Shown here piece after piece: positions 1 through 6,488 of a DNA stretch of 14,556 bases. The stretch lies in contig JAEHCT010000012.1 of NCBI GenBank assembly GCA_020697635.1, forward strand, positions 1 through 14,556. Direction: 5' to 3'. A program made the translations under genes and the position numbers. The notes beneath the pieces are model-generated. The model saw only the letters and a program-made list of their open reading frames with translations. It had not been told where the DNA came from and ran no database searches. Source of the stretch: Candidatus Bathyarchaeota archaeon. GTDB lineage: Archaea; Thermoproteota; Bathyarchaeia; TCS64. Within the stretch, counting starts at the first letter, position 1; the number at the start of each line of letters is the position of its first letter.

Positions 1-58
1 TTTCTGGTTGATACCAAGATAAGTTTTGGGTGAGGGAGCCGCTGGTCGCCAGTAAAGA

Positions 59-92
59 TTCTATATACTGGGCCCCTACTCTTTGCTGGTGG
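59..92 (+). promoter_or_regulatory. TATA box and Shine-Dalgarno for the first M20-like gene
   Basis: TCTATATA at 59-67 is a good archaeal TATA box. GGTGG follows at 88-92, about 24 bases after the box centre and six bases before the TTG codon at 98. Transcription would start near 88-90, so the Shine-Dalgarno motif would lie at the very 5' end of the mRNA. This favours TTG 98 over the upstream TTG at 83 or GTG at 89. Bases 1-58 hold no gene I recognise, only a short CTGG-TCG-CCAG inverted repeat at 42-52. Confidence 0.55.
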
Positions 93-97
93 CTGTT

Positions 98-1711
98 TTG
101 AGTAAGATCCAGAAAGAGAAGCAGACTGCGCTGGGCTTCGTCGACGAGAACAGGCAGTGGCTCTCAGATTTTCACGTGGAGATATGGAACCTCGCTGAGC
201 CCGCGTTCAGGGAGTACAGGTCCGCCGAAGCCTACGTCAAGCTGCTAAGGGACGACGGTTGGACGGTGGAGGAGGGAAGCGGCGAGATGCCCACGGCCTT
301 CTGCGCCGTCTGGGGCGAGGGGAAGCCCGTGATCGGCGGCTTCGCCGAGTACGACGCCGTCCCCGGGATGAGCCAGGCCCCGGTACCTCACCGGAAGCCT
401 AGGGACGAGAACCTTCACCCCTACGCGGCGGGGCACACCGACCCACACTCGGGGCTGGGAACAGGCGCACTCTTCGGTTTCCTCTCCGCCAAGCACGCCA
501 TGGAGAGGCACAGGCTGAAGGGCACCCTCAAGCTGTTCGGGGAGCCCGCGGAGAAGGTGTGCGGCTCAAAGCCCGTTCACGCTGCCAAGGGTTACTTCGA
601 CGACTTCGACGCCTCGATCCCTTACCACCCGTCAGGCTACAACATGGTGAGGTACGAGATCAACGCCGCCAGCTACTGGAACACCCTCTACACATTCGAG
701 GCCCTGCACCCCGAGAACTGGTTCAGGCCAAGGAACGTGCCGTTCAACATACTGGGCCACGCGGGCGGCAGGATACCCGCCGCGCTGGACGCAGTGTGCC
801 TCATGTACACCGCTACCAAGTACGTCGAGGACTCTATGCTGCCTTACACGGCGTACTGGACGCTGAACGAGTATATCATGGTGGGCGGCCAGGCGACCTC
901 CGACAACCTGCCCCCAAAGATAGCGCAGATACAGTACGCCCACAGGGCGCCGCTGCTCGAGATGCAGGAACAGATCTCCAGCGTCCTAGACAACACCGCC
1001 AAGGGAGTGGCGCAGATCACGGGCACCAGGGTGACTAAGCGGATGATCGCCAGGACTAGGGTCGGCCTTAGCAACAAGAAGCTGTCTGAGGTGCTGTACA
1101 GGAACCTGCAGACCGTGGGTCCACCCGTGTTCGGCGAGGAGGCCCGGGAGTTCGGCCGCAAGATACAGGAGAACCTTGGTTTCGAGCCCATGGAGGAGCC
1201 GTTGACGGAGGCGTGTCAGAAAATAGCGCCCATAGACTACGTGGACAAGGACATAAGGTACAAGTTCCCGGCTTGGGTGACCACCCAGGGCTCAGACGAC
1301 TACGTGGACTACCAGTGGACGGCGCCTTCTACGCGTCTGAACACCGCCAACGCCGTGCTCAGGAACCCCGACCCGAACAAGCCTCTGCCCCCGTGGATCA
1401 GGCTGGCCATGAACGGGTACTCCCCGTGCGTCGACCCCGGCATAGTCACCGCCGCGAAGACCATAGGCGTCACCATCGTCGACCTGATCACCCATCCAGG
1501 CGAGCTGGCTCAGGCTAGGGAGGAGTTCAACGAGAGGACCGGCGGCGGCGTCGGCGGCTCCAAGTGGATCGCGCCTCTGCTCCCTAAGGACTTCTACCCG
1601 CCCATAGATCTGCCTTGGCCCGAGTACGTCACCACTCAGCGCGGCTTCGAGTGGTCGCTGACTAAGTCGGGGCCGGAGAAGGAGTACAAGGTGCTCCACG
1701 AGGGCGTATAG
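98..1711 (+). CDS. AbgB-like M20 family protein with substituted metal ligands (possible pseudoenzyme)
   Basis: About 537 residues from TTG 98. The protein aligns along its length with the M20/AbgB-like protein at 11943-13394: N-terminal IWNLAEP, then AEYDAVPG, GHTDPHSG, GEPAEK, YHPSGYN, and a final IVDLI segment. M20D enzymes bind two metals through Cys, His, Glu, His and a C-terminal His, with a Glu catalytic base. Here the Cys is Asp (about residue 115), the metal-binding Glu is Lys (about 153), and the C-terminal GHSW His is missing, with PPWIR at the aligned place. His 117, His 177 and the first Glu (152) remain. The fold is therefore probably M20, but normal dinuclear amidohydrolase chemistry looks unlikely; a mononuclear site, a new chemistry or a binding role are possible. 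Substrate unknown. AbgB cleaves p-aminobenzoyl-glutamate, a folate breakdown product, and the next genes are folate genes; that link is inference. Confidence 0.75.
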   Translation: MSKIQKEKQTALGFVDENRQWLSDFHVEIWNLAEPAFREYRSAEAYVKLLRDDGWTVEEGSGEMPTAFCAVWGEGKPVIGGFAEYDAVPGMSQAPVPHRKPRDENLHPYAAGHTDPHSGLGTGALFGFLSAKHAMERHRLKGTLKLFGEPAEKVCGSKPVHAAKGYFDDFDASIPYHPSGYNMVRYEINAASYWNTLYTFEALHPENWFRPRNVPFNILGHAGGRIPAALDAVCLMYTATKYVEDSMLPYTAYWTLNEYIMVGGQATSDNLPPKIAQIQYAHRAPLLEMQEQISSVLDNTAKGVAQITGTRVTKRMIARTRVGLSNKKLSEVLYRNLQTVGPPVFGEEAREFGRKIQENLGFEPMEEPLTEACQKIAPIDYVDKDIRYKFPAWVTTQGSDDYVDYQWTAPSTRLNTANAVLRNPDPNKPLPPWIRLAMNGYSPCVDPGIVTAAKTIGVTIVDLITHPGELAQAREEFNERTGGGVGGSKWIAPLLPKDFYPPIDLPWPEYVTTQRGFEWSLTKSGPEKEYKVLHEGV

Positions 1712-1721
1712 CCACACCCCC

Positions 1722-1729
1722 TTTTTTTT
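1722..1729 (+). terminator. Poly-T terminator after the first M20-like gene
   Basis: Eight consecutive T follow a C-rich stretch 10 bases after the TAG stop at 1709-1711. Archaeal RNA polymerase terminates at such T-runs without a hairpin. A separate promoter for fhs follows. Confidence 0.55.
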
Positions 1730-1759
1730 CGTGTAACTTTATCTTCAAATCGCGTTAAC

Positions 1760-1769
1760 TTATTAAAAG
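1760..1769 (+). promoter_or_regulatory. TATA box of fhs-folD
   Basis: TTATTAAAAG is centred at about 1764, some 33 bases upstream of the ATG at 1797. The expected transcription start is near 1790, giving a leader of under ten bases without a clear Shine-Dalgarno motif. GGTGAT occurs only inside the first codons of fhs. Confidence 0.5.
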
Positions 1770-1796
1770 GGTTCATCATCTATTGTAAGATTCATA

Positions 1797-3473
1797 ATGG
1801 TGATTCCAGCTGACATCGAGATCGCTCAGAGCGCGAAGCTCAAACCGATCACAGAGATAGCCGCCAGCCTCGGGCTGACGGAGGACGACATCGAGCTCTA
1901 CGGTAAGTATAAGGCGAAGATCAAGCCCCAAGTGCTGAGGGACCGGGTGGGCGGACCAGACGGGAAGCTCATCATCGTGACAGCCGTTACGCCGACGAAG
2001 ACCGGCGAGGGCAAGACCACGATGGCCGTCGGTTTGGCCCAGGCGCTCGGCATCGTCGGCAAGAAGAACATAGTAGTCCTGCGGCAGCCGAGCCTTGGAC
2101 CGGTGTTCGGCATCAAGGGCGGGGCGGCGGGCGGCGGCTACGCCCAGGTGCTGCCCATGGAGGACATCAACGTCCACTTCACGGGCGACCTCCACGCCGT
2201 CACCTGCGCCCACGATCTGCTCACAAGCCTCATGGAGAACCACGTCTTCCGCGGCAACAAGCTGGGCATCGACCTCAAGTCTGTGATGTGGAAGCGGGTG
2301 CTGGACATCGAGAGCCGGTGTCTCAGGAGCATCGTCGTCGGCCTCGGCGACAAGAACGGCGGCGTCCCCTACGAGACGGGGTTCGAGATCACCACGGCCA
2401 GCGAGATATGCGCAATCCACGCCATCAGCAGCGACCTGATGGACTGCAAGCAGAGGATGGGGGAGATCACGGTCGCCTACAACGGGAAGGGCGCCGCCGT
2501 CAAGGCCAAGGAGATCGGCGGCGTCGGCGCCATGGCCATCCTCATGAGGGACGCAGTCAAGCCCAACCTGGTGCAGACCCTCGAGAACACCCCCGCCATC
2601 ATCCACGGCGGCCCCTTCGCGAACATCGCCCACGGCTGCCCCAGCCTCGCCTCCATCAAGACCGCCCTCAAGCTGGCTCCCTACGTAATAGTGGAGCCGG
2701 GATTCGGAGCCGACCTGGGCATGGAGAAGTTCTGCAACATAGCCGCCCGCGCGGGCGGGCTTAAGCCTGATCTGGTCGTCATCGTCGCCACCATCAAGGC
2801 GCTGAAGCGTCACGCCGGGAAGAAGTACAGGGAGCTCAAGGACCCTGACCCCGAGGCGGTCGAGAGGGGCCTGCCCGTCCTCGCCAACGAGGTGGACAAC
2901 GCCCGAAGGCACGGCCTCCGCGTCGTGGTGTGCATGAACCACTTCTACACAGACGACCCGAAGGAGATCGATGTGGTCCTCAACTGGGCGAAGACGGAGG
3001 GCGTCGCCGCGGCGTTCACCGACACAGTGCTGAAAGGCGGCCCCGGAGGCGTGGAACTCGCCGAGCTCGTCCTTGAGGAGGTGGAAAAGGGAAGCGACTT
3101 CCACCACCTGTACCCGCTGGATATGCCGGTCGAGGAGAAGATCAGGACCATCGCCACACAGATGTACAAGGTTGCCGACATAGAGCTGTCTTCAGAAGCG
3201 AGGAAGGATCTGAGGAAGATCGTGAAGCTGGGCTTCGACAAGATGCCCATCTGCATGGCTAAGACGCCGCTGAGCCTCACCGATAACCAGAACATCCAGG
3301 GGATGCCGCCGGAGGGCTACGTACTGCCCATAGTGAAGCTCAAGCCCAGCACTGGCGTAGGCTTCATCGTGGCGTACTGCGGCGACATCAGCACCCTACC
3401 TGCTCATCCCAGCAAGCCTGCCGCAAACGATATGGACATCGACGAGAATGGTGTAATCAAAGGTCTGAGTTAA
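1797..3473 (+). CDS. fhs: Formate--tetrahydrofolate ligase (formyl-THF synthetase)
   Basis: 558 residues, the usual length of bacterial-type enzymes (about 556). It makes 10-formyl-THF from formate, THF and ATP in the cytoplasm. The P-loop-like TPTKTGEGKTT lies at 65-75, and LRQPSLGPVFGIKGGAAGGG at about 95-114 is the family signature for formyl phosphate and nucleotide binding. MEDINVHFTGDLHAVTCAHD follows at about 121-140, and the C-terminus has the normal STLPAHPSKPAA and IDENG. The signature has RQPS where REPS is common; I believe other members also have Gln. ATG 1797 is placed by the TATA box. folD follows after one base, so both are surely co-transcribed. The gene supplies the first THF-dependent step of formate assimilation or, reversed, ATP from formyl-THF. 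Identity is certain; the direction in this organism is not shown. Confidence 0.97.
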   Translation: MVIPADIEIAQSAKLKPITEIAASLGLTEDDIELYGKYKAKIKPQVLRDRVGGPDGKLIIVTAVTPTKTGEGKTTMAVGLAQALGIVGKKNIVVLRQPSLGPVFGIKGGAAGGGYAQVLPMEDINVHFTGDLHAVTCAHDLLTSLMENHVFRGNKLGIDLKSVMWKRVLDIESRCLRSIVVGLGDKNGGVPYETGFEITTASEICAIHAISSDLMDCKQRMGEITVAYNGKGAAVKAKEIGGVGAMAILMRDAVKPNLVQTLENTPAIIHGGPFANIAHGCPSLASIKTALKLAPYVIVEPGFGADLGMEKFCNIAARAGGLKPDLVVIVATIKALKRHAGKKYRELKDPDPEAVERGLPVLANEVDNARRHGLRVVVCMNHFYTDDPKEIDVVLNWAKTEGVAAAFTDTVLKGGPGGVELAELVLEEVEKGSDFHHLYPLDMPVEEKIRTIATQMYKVADIELSSEARKDLRKIVKLGFDKMPICMAKTPLSLTDNQNIQGMPPEGYVLPIVKLKPSTGVGFIVAYCGDISTLPAHPSKPAANDMDIDENGVIKGLS

Positions 3474-3474
3474 T

Positions 3475-4305
3475 ATGACCCTAGTGCTGGACGGAAGAGA
3501 GACCACCGAGAAGGTAATGGAGGAGGTAGCCGCCGAGGTGGAGGCGCTCAAGGCCGGGGGGGTGACTCCGGGCCTCGCCCTCGTCCTCACAGGCGGCGAC
3601 AAGAACAGTGCCCGTTACGTGAAGCTCAAGAAGAGGCGCGCCGAGAAGGTGGGCATCTATGCCGAGTTTCATCATCTGGAGCAGACCACGGACGAGGAGC
3701 TCGTCGCCCTCATCCAGAGGCTCAACGAGGACCCGAAGATCCATGGGATAATGGTGCAGCTTCCCCTCGCTGAGGGGCTCGGCGAGCTGAAGGCCGTGGA
3801 TGCCATCGCCCCAGAGAAGGACGTGGACGGGCTTAGCCCCAACACGCTGGGCAAGATACTCATGGGCGAGGAGACGTATCCGCCAGCCGGCGTCGAGGCC
3901 ATCATGGAGCTCTTCAGGCGGTACGGCCTGAGTCCCGAGAACAAGCACTGGGTGGTCGTGGGCTCCAGCAACTTCCTCAGCAAGCCTCTGGCGGCGTACC
4001 TCATGAACATGAAGGTGCGGGTCACGCGTGCAGGCGAAAGATGTCCACACGTCCCCGAGCTGCTTAAGACGGCAGACGTCGTCAGCACGGAGATCCAGAG
4101 GAAGCACTTCGTGACGGCCGACATGGTGAAGCCCGGCGTCATCGTCATCGACAACGGCAACACCTACGAGGGCAAGAAGGTGTATGGAGACGTGTCGCCC
4201 GAGGCGTTGGAGAAGGCGAGCGCATACACGCCGGTGCCAGGGGGAACGGGCCCTATGCTGATAGCCTTGCTCCTGAAGGCCACTGTGAAGGCTGCCTCCA
4301 ACTAG
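3475..4305 (+). CDS. folD: Bifunctional methylene-THF dehydrogenase / methenyl-THF cyclohydrolase
   Basis: 276 residues. FolD interconverts 10-formyl-, 5,10-methenyl- and 5,10-methylene-THF using NAD(P), continuing the Fhs pathway. The catalytic set is visible: Y48 and K52 in YVKLK, Q95 in VQLPL, and D118 in DVDGL. The Rossmann region has VVVGSSNFLSKP (about 160-171) where many enzymes have GRSxxVGxP, and STEIQRKHF where AxGxP-type loops are usual; PCTP is replaced by YPPAG. The end, PVPGGTGPM (253-261), is canonical. The start codon is one base after the fhs stop, so translation is probably coupled. The altered coenzyme-binding loops may affect NAD versus NADP choice; this is inferred from sequence only. 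Sure of family, fairly sure of both activities. Confidence 0.93.
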   Translation: MTLVLDGRETTEKVMEEVAAEVEALKAGGVTPGLALVLTGGDKNSARYVKLKKRRAEKVGIYAEFHHLEQTTDEELVALIQRLNEDPKIHGIMVQLPLAEGLGELKAVDAIAPEKDVDGLSPNTLGKILMGEETYPPAGVEAIMELFRRYGLSPENKHWVVVGSSNFLSKPLAAYLMNMKVRVTRAGERCPHVPELLKTADVVSTEIQRKHFVTADMVKPGVIVIDNGNTYEGKKVYGDVSPEALEKASAYTPVPGGTGPMLIALLLKATVKAASN

Positions 4306-4307
4306 AG

Positions 4308-4342
4308 ATTTAAAAGCATCTTATCACTCCTTTCTCTGGGTG
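4308..4342 (+). promoter_or_regulatory. TATA box and Shine-Dalgarno of the NAC gene
   Basis: ATTTAAAAG at 4308-4316 begins just after the folD stop. GGGTG at 4338-4342 lies 26 bases from the box centre and six bases before TTG 4349. This is the same spacing as at 59-98, and it supports TTG 4349 over ATG 4358. Confidence 0.55.
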
Positions 4343-4348
4343 TAGCTT

Positions 4349-4717
4349 TTGGCTAGGATGGATTCGCGACGTGCCCGACGCATGATGAAGCAGATGGGCA
4401 TGAAGATGGATGAGGTAGGCGACGTGCACACGGTGATCCTGCAGGGCAAGAACCGTGAGATAGTGATAGAGGGGCCTACGGTGACCAGCATCAACGTCCA
4501 GGGCCAGAAGATGTACCAGATAGCGGGCGGCAGAGAGACGGAGCGCAAGCCACAGACGGAGGCGGAGCCCGCGGAGGAGGAGCCCCTGGAGATACCCGAG
4601 GAGGACGTGCTTCTGGTGGCCCAGCAGGCAAACGTTGGCATGGAGAAGGCCCGGGCGGCCCTCGAGCAGAGCGGCGGCGACCTGGCCCAGGCCATACTGA
4701 TGCTTCAGACCCGGTGA
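4349..4717 (+). CDS. Archaeal nascent polypeptide-associated complex protein (NAC, with UBA domain)
   Basis: About 122 residues from TTG 4349. Archaeal NAC is a homodimer that binds ribosomes and shields emerging chains. The N-terminus has the hallmark RRARRMMKQMGMKMDEV (about 7-23), followed by the small beta-rich NAC domain to about residue 60. An acidic linker rich in Glu and Pro (about 63-84) leads to a C-terminal UBA helix bundle (about 85-121: EEDVLLVAQQANV, then EKARAALEQSGGDLAQAI). Length and domain order are normal for the family. It has its own promoter between folD and the beta-CASP gene, so it need not share their regulation. ATG 4358 is an alternative start that would remove three residues. 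Confidence 0.95.
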   Translation: MARMDSRRARRMMKQMGMKMDEVGDVHTVILQGKNREIVIEGPTVTSINVQGQKMYQIAGGRETERKPQTEAEPAEEEPLEIPEEDVLLVAQQANVGMEKARAALEQSGGDLAQAILMLQTR

Positions 4718-4725
4718 CCAACTGG

Positions 4726-4788
4726 TATAAATAACCCCACATAATTTATTGGGGCAACTCGGTTATCCATATATAATCGTCTCCGGTG
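4726..4788 (+). promoter_or_regulatory. Two candidate TATA boxes and Shine-Dalgarno of the beta-CASP gene
   Basis: TATAAATAA at 4726-4734 and ATATATAA at 4769-4776 both look like TATA boxes. GGTG at 4785-4788 lies seven bases before TTG 4796. The first box would give a leader of about 40 bases carrying the Shine-Dalgarno motif. The second would start transcription at about the start codon, making the mRNA leaderless. A weak CCCCA/TGGGG inverted repeat (4735-4754) lies between them. Confidence 0.45.
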
Positions 4789-4795
4789 GCCCAGC

Positions 4796-6001
4796 TTGGA
4801 GTTGAAGGTACGACAACGCGGCGGAATAGTGGTAGAGTACGGCGACCAGGGCGTCATGCTCGACCCCACCCGTAACAGCCACAGCTACCCCACCTTCGTC
4901 ACCCACGCCCACTCCGATCACGCAGCCGCTTTCAAGCACCCCGAGCGCGAGAAGTACGCCACCCCAGAGACCTACGAGCTGCTGAAGGCCATGGGGTGGA
5001 ACCGCCTCGACAACCTGAACCCCGTCCGGTTCGGGGACAAGGTGAAGCTGGGGGACATCGAGGTACGGGTGCATAACAGCGGCCACGTCCTCGGGAGCAC
5101 CCAGTACGAGGTCAACACGCCGGAGGGCACCGTCCTCTACACGGGGGACATGTGCACCGAGGACACCTTCACCATGAACCCCGCCCAGGCGGTGGACTGC
5201 GACATGTTGATCATCGAGACCACCTTCGGATCACCCATGTTCCAGTTCCCGAAACGGGACGACGTCGCGGTCGAGGTCTACCAGTGGGCAGTGAACACGG
5301 TGCTCAGCGGCAGGATACCCGTCTTCACGGCGGACAGCATCGGCAACGCCCAGGAGATCATAAGCATCCTCAACCAGTACACCAACCTCCCCGTGGTCAC
5401 CGCCAAGAGCGCGTCCCGGGTCACCGACGTCTACCGCGGCGTCGGGTACAACCTGGACTCAGTGGACTCCAAGAGCGACGAAGGACAGGAACTCATAGAG
5501 TCAAGGAAGTGCGCCATCGTGACACCCAAGAGAAGCAAGATGGTGGCGGACAAAGTCGAGGTGGCCCTCGTCAGCGGGTGGGCTCTCCTATTCAGGAAGA
5601 AACGCGTCGCCTTCCCCCTGAGCGACCACGCCGACTACAGGGGCCTCCTCGGGTTCATACGCCGCTGCAAGCCGAAGAGGGTTCTCACCTGCCACGGGGG
5701 CAGCATGACCAAAGACTTCCACAACCACGTCAAGAGGAGCCTCGGGGTACCCGCGGCGCCGCTGTCGAGCCGGGTTGAGACCATCAGGGGGCCCCTGATG
5801 AAGAACGAGAACCGTATACAGGCGTGCAGCCGCCAGATAGTCAGGACAGTCCGCATCCCCGGCTTCGTCTACCAGCCCGGCTGGCTTGTGAAGGAGATGG
5901 GGCGCCAAGGCTTCACGCCAAACGAGACGGAGAACAGCATAGAGTTCCTCATAGAGAAAGGCATCCTGAAGGGAACCAGCGACGGCGTTCACCTCGCGTG
6001 A
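4796..6001 (+). CDS. Beta-CASP metallo-beta-lactamase protein, probable RNA-processing nuclease (COG1236-like)
   Basis: 401 residues from TTG 4796. All expected zinc motifs of a metallo-beta-lactamase/beta-CASP nuclease are present: HAHSDH (37-42), His 97 in SGHVLGS, Asp 118 in LYTGD, then beta-CASP motif A (Glu 141, IIETTFG), motif B (His 278, PLSDHADY) and motif C (His 300, LTCHGG). The enzyme should therefore be active. The family includes mRNA 3'-end processing factors, RNase J and DNA ligase-associated exonucleases. There is no N-terminal KH domain, so it is not the long aCPSF1 type, and the N-terminus (MELKVRQRGGIVVEYG) resembles the compact exonuclease-like branch. Residues about 355-401 (PGWLVKEMGRQGFT, then ETENSIEFLIEKGIL) look like a winged helix, perhaps for nucleic-acid binding. 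RNA versus DNA substrate cannot be decided here. Confidence 0.85.
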   Translation: MELKVRQRGGIVVEYGDQGVMLDPTRNSHSYPTFVTHAHSDHAAAFKHPEREKYATPETYELLKAMGWNRLDNLNPVRFGDKVKLGDIEVRVHNSGHVLGSTQYEVNTPEGTVLYTGDMCTEDTFTMNPAQAVDCDMLIIETTFGSPMFQFPKRDDVAVEVYQWAVNTVLSGRIPVFTADSIGNAQEIISILNQYTNLPVVTAKSASRVTDVYRGVGYNLDSVDSKSDEGQELIESRKCAIVTPKRSKMVADKVEVALVSGWALLFRKKRVAFPLSDHADYRGLLGFIRRCKPKRVLTCHGGSMTKDFHNHVKRSLGVPAAPLSSRVETIRGPLMKNENRIQACSRQIVRTVRIPGFVYQPGWLVKEMGRQGFTPNETENSIEFLIEKGILKGTSDGVHLA

Positions 6002-6007
6002 ACTCCT

Positions 6008-6457
6008 CTAGAGGGCGCCCGCTTTGTTGAAGTAGTTTAGCACGGCGACAACGATGTAGACTGCAAGAAGGAACGCCGTCGTCCTCCACCTGGCCTTCAA
6101 CTCTCCCTCCACCACCCATTTAGGGATAAACGTGACGACGCCGTAGATCGCCAAGGCTACCGGGATCATGATCAACATGATCGGATAGGTGTAGAGCAGG
6201 CTGTTGTTAGAGCAGACTATCTCCACGAAGAAACCTCCGGCGATCATCGCAAGGAATATCGATCTGTCGCTCCACCCTCGATTGTAGATGAGGTGGGCGA
6301 AGACGAGGGGGTAGCCTACGTAGAACACCCATATGAGGGGCATGTGGTCGAGCCACCTCTGAACGTCGGGGTTGAACGCCGTGGTATAGTCGACGACCAC
6401 CCACGTGACGACGCCGGCTAGAAGATACTTCCTGAAGCCATCCGCCGTCAACGACAC
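6008..6457 (-). CDS. Small multi-pass membrane protein of unknown function
   Basis: 149 residues from GTG 6457; TTG 6451 is an alternative start. I do not recognise a family. About five hydrophobic segments can be seen: residues 11-28, 39-58, 66-82, 90-111 and 127-144. A basic/acidic loop (PKWVVEGELKARWRT, about 112-126) precedes the last one. There is no signal peptide with a cleavage site and no obvious catalytic or transporter motif. The gene starts 31 bases after the stop of the S-adenosylhomocysteine hydrolase on the same strand and may be read through from it, although AAATAATTC at about 6471-6479 could be its own TATA box. It ends convergently with the beta-CASP gene, six bases away. 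That it is a real gene is supported by the hydrophobic pattern and by the tight packing. Confidence 0.7.
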   Translation of the reverse strand: MSLTADGFRKYLLAGVVTWVVVDYTTAFNPDVQRWLDHMPLIWVFYVGYPLVFAHLIYNRGWSDRSIFLAMIAGGFFVEIVCSNNSLLYTYPIMLIMIPVALAIYGVVTFIPKWVVEGELKARWRTTAFLLAVYIVVAVLNYFNKAGAL

Positions 6458-6488
6458 TCGACCTGTGAAAAGAATTATTTGTGGGTGG

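Noticed and set aside
1..58. Coding end of an upstream gene or an RNA gene
   Set aside because: No motif, no tRNA arms and no convincing coding signal; only a short inverted repeat at 42-52.
1776..3107. A 443-codon open frame on the minus strand opposite fhs
   Set aside because: The plus strand encodes an unmistakable formate-THF ligase. The antisense frame is a by-product of high GC at third positions and its translation is low-complexity (Asp, Val, Leu, Gly-rich).
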